Assembly: GCA_026122225.1 (NCBI GenBank)
Contig: JANEZZ010000522.1
Location: 1,860,001 to 1,924,000 of the forward strand
Length of the DNA stretch: 64,000 bases
Direction of reading: 5' to 3'
Origin: Heloderma charlesbogerti
Taxonomy: Eukaryota > Chordata > Lepidosauria > Squamata > Helodermatidae
Shown here: piece after piece, positions 44,469 through 56,352 of the stretch
How positions within the stretch are numbered: position 1 is the first letter of the stretch
Layout of the letters: each line of letters starts with the position of its first letter
Program-made: the position numbers and the translations under genes
The notes under the pieces: model-generated
Told to the model about the DNA's origin: nothing
The model's database searches: none
What the model saw: only the letters and a program-made list of their open reading frames with translations

Positions 44469-44498
44469 ATGCTGTCTGCTTATTGTAGCAGACAGCAT
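44469..44498. repeat. Perfect 12-bp inverted repeat at the BovB 5' boundary
   Basis: ATGCTGTCTGCT, a six-base loop, then AGCAGACAGCAT. It lies immediately before recognisable BovB 5' sequence, so it may be target DNA or the very start of the element. Confidence 0.85.
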
Positions 44499-44568
44499 GT
44501 ATTCCCCTTCATGGATCACTGCCTTGTTGTGGCGAAGGGGCTTGCGTAACTCAGTGAAGCCATAAGCT

Positions 44569-44895
44569 ATGCTGTGCAGGGCCACCCAAGACAGACAGGT
44601 CATGGTGGAGAGTTCTGACAAAATGTGGTCCACTGGAGAAGGAAATGGCAACCCACTCCAGTATTCTTGCCAAGAAAACCCCATGGAACATATCACAAGG
44701 CTAAAAGATATGACGTCGGAAGATGAGCCCCTCAGGTCGGAAGGTGTCCAATATACTACTGGGGAAGAGCAGAGGGTATTTCCAAGTAGCGCCAGAAAGA
44801 GTGAAGCAGCTGGGCCAAAGCCAAAGGACACTCAGCTGTGGATGTGTCTGGTGGTGAAAAGAAAATCCGATGCTGAAAAGAACAATATTGTTTAG
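44569..44895 (+). pseudogene. BovB copy 2 5' open frame
   Basis: A 108-codon frame in the BovB 5' region reading ENPMEHITRLKDMTSEDEPL and later QRVFPSSARKSEAAGPKPKD. It may correspond to the small first ORF or N-terminal extension of RTE elements. The role is uncertain and it is not a host gene. Confidence 0.5.
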
Positions 44896-44915
44896 GAACC
44901 TGGAATGTCAGATCA

Positions 44916-45887
44916 ATGAATCAAGGTACGCTGCAGGTGGTCAAACATGAGATGGCAAGATTGAACATCGACATCTTGGGAATCAGCGAACTAAAATGGA
45001 CAGGCATGGGCAAATTTAATTCAGGTGACCATCATATCTACTACTGTGGGCAAGAATCCCTTAGAAGAAATGGAGTAGCACTCATAGTCAACAAAAGGGT
45101 GGGAAAAGCAGTACTGGGGTACAATCTTAAAAATGATAGAATGATCTCAGTACGAATCCAAGGCAAACCATTCAACATCACAGTAATTCAAGTCTATGCC
45201 CCAACCACTGATGCCGAAGAAGCTGAGGTTGATCGGTTCTATGAAGACCTACAACACCTTCTAGAACTAACACCAAAAAAAGATGTCCTCTTCATCATAG
45301 GGGATTGGAATGCTAAAGTAGGAAGTCAAGAAATCACCGGGATAACAGGCAGGCATGGCCTTGGTGTACAAAATGAAGCAGGACAAAGGCTAATAGAGTT
45401 TTGCCAAGAGAACACGCTGATCATAGCAAACACTCTTTTCCAACAGCACAAGAGACGACTCTACAGATGGACATCACCAGATGGTCAATATCGAAATCCG
45501 ATTGATTATGTCCTTTGCAGCCAAAGATGGAGAAGCTCCATACAGTCAGTAAAAACAAGACCTGGAGCTGACTGTGGCTCAGATCATGAGCTGCTTCTTG
45601 CAAAATTTCGGCTTAAATTGAAGAATGTAGGGAAAACCACTAAACCATTCAGATATGACCTAAATGATATTCCTTATGAATATACAGTGGAGGTGAGGAA
45701 TAGATTTCAGGGATTAGACCTGATAGACAGAGTGCCTGAGGAACTATGGACGGAGGTCCGTAACATTGTTCAGGAGGCAGCAACTCAATCCATCCCAAAG
45801 AAAAAGAAATGCAAGAAAGCCAAGTGGCTGTCTGATGAGGCTTTACAAGTAGCTGAGGAAAGAAGGGAAGCGAAAAGTAAGGGATAA
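44916..45887 (+). pseudogene. BovB copy 2 endonuclease and linker (323 codons)
   Basis: The frame keeps DILGISELKWTGMGKFNSGD, VIQVYAPTTDAEEAEVDRF, IIGDWNAKVG, PIDYVLCSQRW and SDHELLLAKF, then LIDRVPEELWTEVRNIVQEA before a TAA where related copies continue KGERGRYIQLNAEF. Confidence 0.9.
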
Positions 45888-46470
45888 AAGGGGAAGATAT
45901 ATCCAACTGAATGCGGAGTTCCAGAGAATAGCAAGGAGAGACAAGAAGGCCTTCTTAAATGAACAATGCAAAGAAATCGAGGAAAACAACAGAATGGGAA
46001 AGACTAGAGATCTCTTCAAGAAAATTGGAGATCTCAAGGGAACGTTTTGTGCAAAGACGGGCATGATAAAGGACAAAGAAGGCAGGGACCTAACAGAAGC
46101 AGATGAGATTAAGAAGAGGTGGCAAGAATACACAGAAGAACTATACAGGAAAGATCTTAATGTCCTTGATAGCCATGATAGTGTGGTCACTGAGCTTGAG
46201 CTGGACATCCTTGAGAGTGAAGTCAAGTGGGCCTTAGGAAGCATTAGTAACAACAAAGCTAGCAGAGATGACAGTATTCCAGCTGAGCTATTTAAAATCC
46301 TAAAAGATGATGCTGTTAAAGTGCTGCATTCAATACGCCAACAAATTTGGAACACTCAATAATGGCCGCAAGACTGGAAAAGGTCCGTTTACATTCCAAT
46401 TCCAAAGAAGGGCAACGCCAAAGAGTGTTCAAACTACCGCACAATTGCGCTCATTTCACATGCCAGCAAG

Positions 46471-47094
46471 GTGATGCTCAAAATCCTACAAGCTAGGCTT
46501 CAGCAGTATGCGAATCGAGAACTACCAGAAGTACAAGCTGGGTTTCGAAGAGGCAGAGGAACTAGAGATCAAATCACCAACATTCGCTGCATCATGGAGA
46601 GAGCAAGAGAATTCCAGAAAAACGTCTATTTCTGCTTCATTGACTATGCTAAAGCCTTTGGTTGTGTGGATCACAACAAACTGTGGCAAATTCTTAAAGT
46701 GATGGGAGTACCAGACCACCTTACCTGTCTCCTGAGAAACCTGTACGAGGGTCAAGAAGCAACAGTAAGAACCAGACATGGAACAACAGATTGGTTCAAA
46801 ATTGGGAAAGGAATACGACAAGGCTGCATATTGTCACCCTGCTTATTTAACTTATATGCAGAGTACATCATGAGAAATGCCGGGTTGGATGAATCAGAGA
46901 TCGGAATTAAGATTGCTGGGAGAATTATCAACAGCCGCCGATATGCAGACGATACCACCCTAATGGCAGAAAGCAAAGAGGATCTCAAGAGCCTCTTGTT
47001 GAGGGTGAAAGAGGAGAGTGCAAAAGCTGGTTTGAAACTCAACATTAAAAAACGAAGATCATGGCATCTGGCCCTATCACTTCCTGGCATATAG
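46471..47094 (+). pseudogene. BovB copy 2 reverse transcriptase core (207 codons)
   Basis: Contains FIDYAKAFGCVDHNKLWQIL (motif A with a D-to-G change), GIRQGCILSPCLFNLYAEYI (motif B) and RYADDTTLMAESKEDL (motif C intact). It loses frame in the A-run after KAGLKLNIKK. Confidence 0.9.
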
Positions 47095-47720
47095 AAGGGG
47101 AAGAAATGGAAGCAGGGACAGATTTTACTTTCTTGGGCTCCAAGATCATCGCAGACGGTGACTGTAGCCATGAAATTAAAAGACGCTTGCTCCTTGGGAG
47201 GAAAGCTATGGCCAACCTAGACAGCATAGTAAGAAGCAGAGACATCACCTTGCCGACAAAGGTCCGTCTAATCAAAGCTATGGTTTTCCCATTAGTAATG
47301 TATGGCTGTGAGAGCTGGACTATAAGGAAGGCTGACGCCGAAGAATTGATGCTTTCGAACTGTGGTGCTGGAGAAGACTCTTACGAGTCCCCTGGACTGC
47401 AAGGAGGTCAAATCAGTCAGTCCTAAAGGAAATCAACCCTGAGTGCTCATTGGAAGGACAGATACTGAAGCTGAAGCTGAAATATTTTGGCCACCTAATG
47501 CGAAGAGAAAACTCTCTGGAAAAGACCCTGATGCTGGGAAAGATTGAAGGCAAAAGGAGAAGGGGATGGCAGAGGATGAGATGGCTAGATAGCATCACCG
47601 ATGCAATGAATATGAACTTGAGCACACTCCGGGAGAGAGCGCAGGACAGGAAGGCCTGGCGTGCTATGGTCCATGGGGTCACGAAGAGTCGGACACGACT
47701 GAATGACTGAACAACAACAA

Positions 47721-49195
47721 TTTGCCTGTAGTATCCACTTGTGTATTTGTAGATCAAGCAAATACTACAAAGACACCATAAGTCTCGAATGCTCTCAGCC
47801 AAAGGAAACTAAGCCTGTTAGTGTTCCCCCAGGAATTTCTTGTGGCTTGGAAGTGGGAAGAGCGCAGAACAACACTAAATGTTTTCTGATTAGGGAAGTG
47901 AATGCACTTTTAACATATGAGCATAAAAGAAATGGCTTCCTATGGTACCATCCAAATGGGGATAGCTGAAGAAAAAAGAGACTGCTAAAACTCCATACAC
48001 ATGGCTGCCAGACTTCCTTTCTTTTAAAGCTATTATTTATGTATTAATATTTATTAGTGAGACTATTGTGAACTCATTTGAACAGCTTTTGGCCTTTTAT
48101 TTCAGAATAGCCCAGTTATACAGAAACACATGGAGCAGCAGACACAGAATAAGAGAAGCGGAAGGGATTTTGAGGGCCAATGAAATGGAGGTGCTAAGAG
48201 TCATGGGTGGTGCAGGGTTCAAGCTGAAATGCAGAAGAGAGACTGATACTGGGAAAAGCTCTGCAAAGCACAGCCATACGCTGCCTCCCTATGCTCCCTG
48301 TCTTGCCATAATAGAGTCTTTGGTGTCTCTGCCTCTGAGGGTGCCAATTAGAATAAATTGAGACTGTAAATTTTATTACATGAACACCTATCCAGTATGA
48401 ACTGGCCTGGGACCCTAGATTATATGAGCAGGGTCAACTAATCAATCTCAGGTGGTAATGAATTTTCCACTCTTGAGTGCAAGCAGGATTCAAAGCAGAT
48501 GTCAGAACTAAAAGCTCATTATTCCATAAACGATTTTATAAGCCACTCCGTGTCTGTCTCCCACCCATCTTGGATGGACATTATTTTAAAAGAAAGAAAG
48601 GAAATCGGTTGCTTAAGATGAATTCTTCTAGGTTCAATAAAGCTCCGTAGGTAAGTGGATTCTGCTGGCTTTGTCTTGACCCCCAATTACTAAACACTGA
48701 TAAAAATCAGAAAGTAAGTGGCTGGTATTATTTAACAAACGGAAGGTCAGAAGCACTGCCTTTCATCAAGGTCAGAGGTTACCATCACTGTCATTAAACA
48801 GTATGAAAGTGATCTTTCCTGTGGGATTGCCAGATCAGGCTCTAGTACTTCAACAAACCTAGTCTTGGAGAAAGTCCTCACCCTCTTTCTCCCCCCTGCC
48901 ACCAGTGGCCACGATGCCACTTTCATCTTCATGCCCTACTCCTGCACCCCAATCAGTTTTTAAACTTAGGTGAGGCTGGGTGGTTCTCAGTAGGCCAAGG
49001 AAAGTGAATGAGCAACCTTATGTAGGACCATAGCAACTTGAGATAGGACATATATGAGTACAATAGGACCCTATCCATAGTTAGCAGCCATGTTTTGCTC
49101 ATGCTGTATGCTTGGCCCAATATCTTTGTGTTCAGTAGCAACTTTCTGCTGTGCAAATTACTCCATTCTACTGCAGAAACTCTAAACATTTATTT
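47721..49195. other. Intergenic stretch without recognised features
   Basis: Mostly AT-rich unique sequence after the BovB end. I see no exon, RNA gene or clear repeat; short frames here show no protein family features. Confidence 0.6.
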
Positions 49196-49335
49196 ATTTA
49201 GGATGCAATCCTATGCAAGCTTAGACAGAAAAAAGCCTACAGCTCCCAGCATGCCCCAGCCAGCTATGATGGCTATAGCCTGCTGGGAGTTGTAGGCCTT
49301 TTTTCTGTCTAAACTTGCATAAGATTGCACGTTTG
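49196..49335. repeat. Palindromic MITE, arms about 52 bp
   Basis: GATGCAATCCTATGCAAGCT and the following CAGAAAAAAGCCTACAGCTC pair with the right arm, whose reverse complement starts GTGCAATCTTATGCAAGTTT and contains CAGAAAAAAGGCCTACAACT. It sits in the A/T-rich tail of the L2 that continues at 49336. Confidence 0.75.
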
Positions 49336-49540
49336 TTTGTTTAATAAATTTCTATATCACCCAGTACCAAAGATCTCTGAGTGGTTCACAAAAATTAAAA
49401 CCAGAAGTACAGCATAAAAACAATATAAAATATAAAAGCTTAAAACTACAGTATAAAAGCACAACCAGAATAAAACCTATCAGCAATGCAGAGATTTAAA
49501 ATACTGTAACAAATTTAAAACAGCAGAGCTAAAAGACTTA

Positions 49541-50549
49541 TTGTTGTTCAGTCGTTCAGTCGTGTCCGACTCTTCGTGACCCCATGGACCATAGCACGCC
49601 AGGCCTTCCTGTCCTGCGCTCTCTCCCGGAGCGTGCTCAAGTTCATATTCATTGCATCGGTGATGCTATCTAGCCATCTCATCCTCTGCCGTCCCCTTCT
49701 CCTTTTGCCTTCAGTCTTCCCCAGCATCAGGGTCTTTTCCAGAGAGTTTTCTCTTCACATTAGGTGGCCAAAATATTTGAGCTTCAGCTTCAGTATCTGT
49801 CCTTCCAATGAGCACTCAGGGTTGATTTCCTTTAGGATTGACTGATTTGACCTCCTTGCAGTCCAGGGGACTCGTAAGAGACTTCTCCAGCACCACAGTT
49901 CGAAAGCATCAATTCTTCGGCACTCAGCCTTCCTTATAGTCCAGCTCTCACAGCCATACATTACTACTGGGAAAACCATAGCTTTGATTAGACGGACCTT
50001 TGTCAGCAAGGTGATGTCTCTGCTTCTTACTATGCTGTCTAGGTTTGCCATAGCTTTCCTCCCAAGGAGCAAGCGTCTTTTAATTTCATGGCTACAGTCA
50101 CCGTCTCCGGTGGTCTTGGAGCCCAAGAAAATAAAATCTGTCACAGCTTCCATTTCTTCCCCTTCTCTATGCCAGGAAGTGATAGGGCCAGATGCCATGA
50201 TCTTCGTTTTTTTAATGTTGAGTTTCAAACCAGCTTTTGCACTCTCCTCTTTCACCCTCAACAAGAGGCTCTTTAGATCCTCTTCGCTTTCTGCCATTAG
50301 GGTGGTATTGTCTGCATATCGGAGGTTGTTGATAATTCCGCCAGCAATCTTAATTCCGACCTGTGATTCATCCAACCCGGCATTTCTCATGATGTACTCT
50401 GCATATAAGTTAAATAAGCAGGGTGACAGTATGCAGCCTTGTCGTACTCCTTTCCCAATTTTGAACCAACGGGTTGTTCCATGTCTGGTTCTTACTGTTG
50501 CTTCTTGACCCTCGTACAGGTTTCTCAGGAGACAGGTAAGGTGGTCTGG
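49541..50549 (-). mobile_element. RTE-BovB LINE copy 3, 5'-truncated, nested in L2
   Basis: The last roughly 1 kb of BovB with the end TTGTTGTTCAGTCG on the + strand. The flanking repeat CTAAAAGACT (49529-49538 and 50550-50559) is the target duplication in the host L2. The frame 49755-50390 keeps RYADNTTLMAESEEDL (YADN in place of YADD) and FELWCWRSLLRVPWTARRSN. The frame of this C-terminal fragment is otherwise well preserved. Confidence 0.95.
49755..50390 (-). pseudogene. BovB copy 3 RT C-terminal fragment (211 codons)
   Basis: Starts at MRNAGLDESQVGIKIAGGI, passes the altered catalytic motif YADN, and reads to FGHLM. The preceding RT motifs A and B are missing because of 5' truncation, so no active enzyme can be made. 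Confidence 0.88.
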
Positions 50550-50862
50550 CTAAAAGACTAGAATGCTAAAATTCCAGGGAAAATAAAAAGGTCTTCACCT
50601 GGCACTGGAAAGAGCACAATATAGCTGCCAGATGAACCTCTCTAGGGAGCTCATTCCACAACCGGGGTGCCACAGCAGAAAAGGCCCTCTTCCAGGTAGC
50701 CACTTGCCTCACTTCCTTGGGCAGGGGCACCTGGAGAAGGACTGCGGACGATGATCTTAGGATCCAGGTAGGTACATATGTGAGGAGACAATCCTTCAGA
50801 TAACCTGGCCCCAAGCTGTTAAGGGCTTTGAATGTTAATACCAGCACTTTGAATCAGGTTCA

Positions 50863-52510
50863 TAGAATCATAGAATAATAGGGTTGGAAGGGGCCTACAA
50901 GGCCATCGAGTCCAACCCCCTGCTCAATGCAGGAATCCAAGTCAGAGCATCCCTGACAAATGGCTGTCCAGCCTCGTCTTGAAGGCCTCCAGTATGGGAG
51001 AGCCCACCACCTCCCCGGGTAATTGGTTCCATTGTCGTATTGCTCTTACAGTCAGGAAGTTTTTCCTGATGTTCAGCCGGAATCTGGCTTCCTGTAACTT
51101 GAGCCCATTATTCTGTGTCCTGCACTCTGGGATGATCAAGAAGAGATCCTGGCCTTCTTCTCTGTGACAACCTTTCAAGTACTTGAAGAGTGCTATCATA
51201 TCTCCCCTCAGTCTTCTCTTCTCAAGGCTAAACATGCCCAGTTCTTTCAGTCACTCTTCACAGGGCTTTGTTTCCAGTCCCCTGATCATCTTTGTTGCCC
51301 TCCTCTGAACCCTCTCCAGTTTGGCTGCATCCTTCTTCAAGTGTGGTGCCCAGAACTGGACACAGTACTCCAGATGAGGCCTAACCAGTGCTGAGTAGAG
51401 GGGAACTAGTACTCCCCGGGATTTGGAAGCTATGCTTCTATTAATGCAGCCCAAAATAGCATTTGCCTTTTTTACAGCCACATCACCTTGTTGGCTCATA
51501 TTCAACTTGTGATCTACAACAATTCCAAGATCCTTCTCGCTTGTAGTGTGGTTGAGCCACGTATCCCCCATCTTGTAATTGTACATTTGGTTTCTTTTTC
51601 CTAGGTGCAGAACTTGGCATTTATCCCTATTAAATGTCATTCTGTTGTTTTCTGCCCTGCGCTCCAATCTATCCAGATCACTTTGAATTTTGTTTCTGTC
51701 TTCCAAAGTATTAGCTATCCCGCCCAATTTTGTGTCATCTGCAAATTTGATCAGCATTCCCTGCACCTCCACCTCCAAGTCATTAATACAAATGTTGAAG
51801 AGCACTGGGCCCAGGACTGAGCCCTGTGATACCCCACTCGTTACCTCTCCCCAGTTTGAGAAGGTCCCATTGATAAGCACTCTTTGAGTCCGATTCTGTA
51901 GCCAACTGTGGATCCACTGGATTGTTGTTTCATCTAGCCCACTTTGAGCTAGTTTGCTCATCAGGATATCATGGGGCACTTTGTCGAAAGCTTTGCTGAA
52001 GTCAAGGTATATGATGTCTACAGCATTCCCACGGTCTACAAGGGAGGTGACTTGATCAAAAAATGAGATCAGATTTGTCTGGCAGGACTTGTTTTTGACA
52101 AATCCATGTTGGCTTCGAGTAATCACGGCATTGTTGTCAAGGTACTTCCAGATGGATTGCTTTATCATCTGCTCCAGAATTTTCCCAGGGATTGATGTCA
52201 GACTGACTGGTCTGTAGTTCCCAGGTTCCTCCTTTTTACCCTTTTTGAAGATAGGGACAACGTTAGCCCTCCTCCAGTCATCTGGCACTTCCCCCGTCCT
52301 CAAAGAGAATAGACAGCGGTTCTGAGAGTTCTTCTGCCAGTTCCTTTATTGCTCTAGGATGCAGTTCATCTGGCCCTGGAGATTTGAACTCATTCAAAGT
52401 AATTAGGTGTTCCTTGACCATATGCCTATCGATCTCAAGCTGCAATCCTGCCCCTTCAGCCTGTACTTCGCCTTTGCCAGGGGGGTCATTTTCCTGGACC
52501 TTTGCCAGGG
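50863..52510 (-). mobile_element. CR1 LINE, 1.65 kb, nested in L2
   Basis: Flanked by AGGTTCA on both sides (50856-50862 and 52511-52517), the target duplication in the L2. On the - strand it carries a 350-codon frame (51251-52303) with PDDWRRANVVPIFKKGKK, NYRPVSLTSIPGKILEQMI, IIYLDFSKAFDKVPHDILMS (motif A), GVSQGSVLGPVLFNICINDL (motif B) and IKFADDTKLGGIANTL (motif C). A frame change near 51250 separates it from the C-terminal frame 50942-51235. The tail ends in GGCCCCTTCCAACCC and ATTCTATGATTCTATGA. Confidence 0.96.
51251..52303 (-). pseudogene. CR1 reverse transcriptase, well-preserved 350-codon frame
   Basis: All three core RT motifs are intact: YLDFSKAFDKVPH, SQGSVLGPVLFN and FADDTKLGG. 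The 5' half of the element (endonuclease and ORF1) is absent. An in-frame stop interrupts the frame after RGLETKPCEE, so the remaining C-terminal part (50942-51235) is separate. Once part of an active CR1; not functional alone. Confidence 0.9.
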
Positions 52511-52996
52511 AGGTTCAGACATGGACTGGCAGCCAGTGCAGCTGGAAAAGTACTGGCACAATATGATCACGCTGGCCAGTCCCCATTAACAATCTTGTGG
52601 CCCTGTTTTGGACTTGGTGAAGTTACTGGACCATTTTCAAAGGCAGCCTCACATACAATGTATTGCAGTAATCCAGATGAGAGGCTATCAGAGCATAGAT
52701 AACTGTAGCTAGGCTATCACTGTCCAGATAAGGATGTAGTTGCTATATCAGCCTAAGCTGATAAAAGGTGCTCCATGCCACTGTATACACCTGTGCCTCA
52801 GGTGACAGTTCTGGGTCCAGGAGTACCCCCAAACTACAAACCTGATCCTTTAGGCGGAGTGTAACCCCCTCCAGAACAAAATGAACATCACCTAGCTGGG
52901 CAGATGAACCACCCACTAGCAGCACCTCCATCGTGTCTGGATTAAGCCTCAGTTTATTGGCCTTCATCCAGTCCATTACTGTGCCAAGGCACTGAT

Positions 52997-53533
52997 TCAG
53001 AACAGCCACTGCCTTACCTGGATTTGATAAAAAAGAGAGATAGAGCTGGTGTCATCCGCATATTGTTGGCACTTCAGCCCAAACCTCTGGATAACCTCCC
53101 CCAGTAGTTTCATGTAGATGTTGAACAGCTTAGGGGATAAAACAGAGCCCTGTGGAACCCCATAGCATAGTTGCCAAGGCACAGAGCAATAATCCTCCAG
53201 CACCACCTTCTGGAGTTGGCCATCCAAGTAGGAGCAGGACCACTGCAATGCAGTGCCTCCAACTCCCAACCCTCCAACTCCCCAAAGGATACCATGGTCA
53301 ATGGTATTGAATGCTGCTGAGAGGTCCAGGAAAATCAACAGGGTTGCACTTCCCCTCTCCCGGCAAACGTTATCCCACGGGGCGACCAAGGCAGTTTCCA
53401 TTCCAAAGTCAGGCCTGAAGCCCAGTTGAAATGGATTTAGATAATCCGTTTCATTCAAGAGTGCCTGGAGTTGTCCTGCATCCACCCACTCAAGCACCTT
53501 GCCCAGGGAGGGGATATTAGTCACTGGCAACAA
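52997..53533 (-). pseudogene. L2 reverse transcriptase fragment (178 codons)
   Basis: An L2-lineage RT region with LGKVLEWVDAGQLQALLNET, FLDLSAAFNTIDH, GVPQGSVLSPKLFNIYMKLL and YADDTSSISL. It continues in a second frame at 52743-53009 (LRLNPDTMEVLLVGGSSAQL). Confidence 0.85.
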
Positions 53534-56342
53534 GCAGGAATTAGACTACAGAATTAGAAATGTGGTTCAATCACAGAAGAAAGGTGGGGTAGAAATGTGA
53601 TGAATAAAAATGTAGATGTTAGCCTGCATGTTTTTGGAAAATCAAGAATTTACTGCTGACTCCTATGTTTCCCTGCTCTCTTGCATACCAATTCCTGGTG
53701 TGGTGTGACATCTCTGTGGCTAGTGATACCAGGATTGTGTCTAAGCCATGGTTTACAAGTCTATTTCAAAGAATGGTTTGGAGGCAGCCCTGCTTAGCTT
53801 GAATAATAGTTTGCCCAGTTCGGAAGTTATGGCAAATGATGGTTAAGCAAACCTTGAAGCCGACAAGAGAATCAGCATGCAAGAGGGGAGGGCATGCTCC
53901 CAATCGTGTTTCAGATTATTGCTGATGTGACATCTGAACTGAGCCAATGGATTGTATCCAGCGGTGGCCATCTGCCAACAAAACAGGAACCGCTGGCAGA
54001 ATCAATTTTCACTTCCCCCTGAACCCCTGTGTACCCCCCAAATCTGCTCCTGAGGGTTGAGGACCATCTGGAGCAAATTTGGGGCCAGGTGGGGGATGCA
54101 GGGGGAGAAGAGCATGGGAAGGTCCCATTGTGTGAGGGAAAGTCCACTCGCATGATGTAACCCAATCTTTCAAACATACACAAGCTAGCTGTCCCACAGA
54201 ACCATTTTATACCATTATAAACAAAGACTGCACCACTTCTGATTGTTTTCTGATTCTCATTCCTTTTCCCCTCCCCGTATTTCTGGCTCTTCCACTAAAA
54301 GGCATGTTGTTGGTGACAAGCAGAGAATCACCACAGAACATGAGGAAAACAGCTTTTTTAGAGATACATGCCATTTCCCTTCCCTCAGTAACGGACGGTG
54401 TTTCAAGAGTACATTTATGCTTTTGGTCTGCAGCTCTTTGTTCTTTGGCTACCTGACAATGTGCTAGGAACACACTGTTTGTTTTATTAACAATAAACCC
54501 TACAATTTACTTCAAAGAGGGGGAACCAAATGAGTCTTCTAGAAATGCACACTAACAGTATAATTTCCAGAGGGGTAGCTGTGTTAGTAACAGTAACTGA
54601 TACTGTTAGTAGCAGTACAGTTACTAGTGTACAGTATAAAGCAGACAGAGCTCAGCAAATGGAGCAACAAACTATTCACTTCCACTGCTACAAACCCAGT
54701 CACTCTCCTGCCATAAAGCTTCTCCCAGTAACACCTCCTTCTCCACCCCATTAACCACTGAAGGCTTTTCTCACACCACTCAGTAACAAATCTCAGACAG
54801 AATAACAATAAATGAAAATTTGCATAGTTGTGTATAAATTAGCAAGCACAAAATGTCTTGCAGACTAGCACAATCTGAACTTTTTATAGGAACATAGGGC
54901 ACCTTTTGTCCATATTAATTTCTTCCCATTCATTTGTTTTCTGGTCTTTTCAATTTATTCCCAGAATACCTCTTACTTCTTCATACAACTCCAAGTTTCT
55001 GCTTAATTTTCAGATCCCATAATCAGGCTTCCCATCCATTCATCATCTTTTGCATCATAGTCCATTTGACTGCTTTCCTTTTCAAATAAAGGGCCATTGT
55101 GTTCCTGAATACTTGGGTGCAATCCCCAATAAGCACTCAGTCCTCTCATGATGCTTCTGCTGATTTCATTCAGTTTAAGTTGGAGTTATTAATTACAATT
55201 ATAAATGTGCCTAAACTATTTTTCATTACCTTTTAAAAGGCAATGGAACTTCAGTAAATCATGGATTTCACAGGGTCTATACTATGTATGACTAAATTTA
55301 GATCCAACCTATGATGTTGTAGGTAAATATTGCTTCTTTAGTTAATTCATGTTTGGATTATGAGTGTGAAACAAAGAATGACCAAGAATGGTCATTGTAA
55401 TGCATTGGGTGTGTTTGAATGGCCATAGTAATTCAGGCTGAAATCTTATACACACTTATCTGGAAGTAAGTCCCACTGAATTCAGTTGGGCTTACTTTTG
55501 AGTAGGCATATAAAGGATTTCAATGTCACAGAATTTCTAAGTAGCCATTAAAATGGGTTAGTAAAACCAAAATTATTGGCTGTTTACACAGTGGATTTTA
55601 GAAACTGTTCCCAAATGGCCAAACAAAAAAGTATTGCCTTCTTCCAAAAGACCATTGAAATATTCCTCCTATTACTTCCATCCTCAGCTGATATTGATGA
55701 GGATGGAAATGAGTGTTGGAGGGGGGCTGTTGGGAGGGGGGTTCTCTCTCTCTAAAAGTTTTTGTATCTGTCCTCACCTTTGGGTTCCTCCAAGCCTGGT
55801 GATACCTCCCTGTTGTGCATGGATGGTGCCATTTTGGCTACATAAGGATCCACACTCACCTCTGAACTTCAGAAATAGAGGGAATGATAGACCATGCTCC
55901 ATCATTTTGCCCAGGCTCTGCCTCCTCTGGCAACCTCCCTTCTTTGATTCCGCCGGGGGCAGGGGTGGGGGCAGTATTATTTTAAATCAGAAACTGACAA
56001 CCAATCCCCCTGTCGCCCCCCCCAGTAACATATTGCCATGTTTCTTCAGTTTACAATTTACAAGGAAGTAAAGGGTGAGCAATTCTAAATGCTTCAGAGC
56101 CTGTCATGCATTCAACATCTGGAATCCCTGCAGTAGCATTCTTAGTAACAAGAGAGCAAACAAGCCCCAAAACAGGCCAGTGGGTCATGTTGGGAACAGC
56201 TGCGCTAGGAGTTGTACAGCATGTTTTCACTAACCTCTCATTTTAGCATGACATAGGAAGGCAGTGTGCCCAAGTGGTACAATTAGCCTGCCCAAGTCCA
56301 CAAGAAGGTAGGCAATAGGCGCCAAAGACAGGCCTTCTTTAA
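53531..56342. other. Intergenic unique region with one palindromic MITE
   Basis: Mostly AT-rich unique sequence. A C-rich stretch near 55965-56025 and a 145-codon frame at 55634-56071 have no recognisable protein features. No exon or RNA gene is seen. Confidence 0.6.
55437..55524. repeat. Palindromic GCAATCCTA-type MITE
   Basis: CTGAAATCTTATACACACTT and the reverse complement of the right end, ATTGAAATCCTTTATATGCC, flank the centre GTCCCACTGAATTCAGTTGG. Confidence 0.6.
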
Positions 56343-56352
56343 AGTATGTAGT

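Larger units (their letters stand above)
44499..47720 (+). mobile_element. RTE-BovB LINE copy 2, nearly full length, inactive
   Basis: At about 3.2 kb this is the most complete BovB in the window. It has the 5' region (GGATCACTGCCTTGTTGTGG, ACTGGAGAAGGAAATGGCAA, CCCACTCCAGTATTCTTGCC), the endonuclease (44916-45887), the connecting region, the RT and the terminal GACTGAACAACAACAA. Breaks are a one-base-type change giving TAA at 45885-45887, a TAA in place of a Gln/Trp-region codon near 46360, a frameshift near 47050 in an A-run, and another near 47335. The motif YADD is intact, but motif A reads AFGCVDH where the other copies read AFDCVDH or TFDCVDH. Confidence 0.96.
49336..53530 (-). mobile_element. 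L2 LINE split by BovB and CR1 insertions
   Basis: L2 segments are 49336-49540 (3' tail), 50550-50862 (C-terminal ORF2) and 52511-53530 (RT region), about 1.5 kb in total. The RT frame (52997-53533, - strand) shows LIFLDLSAAFNTIDHGILW (motif A), YGVPQGSVLSPKLFNIYMKL (motif B) and CQQYADDTSSISLF (motif C). The C-terminal segment reads LTFKALNSLGPGYLKDCLL and RAFSAVAPRLWNELPREVHL. Both insertions have target duplications, so this L2 is the oldest of the three. Confidence 0.92.

Noticed and set aside
53720..53860. Possible TIR element with CCATGGTTT and AACCTT pieces
   Set aside because: Inverted ends could not be matched convincingly and no target duplication was found.
55634..56071. 145-codon frame that might be a host gene
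   Set aside because: Composition is C/T-rich, with no splice partners or known motifs and no repeat or gene context.
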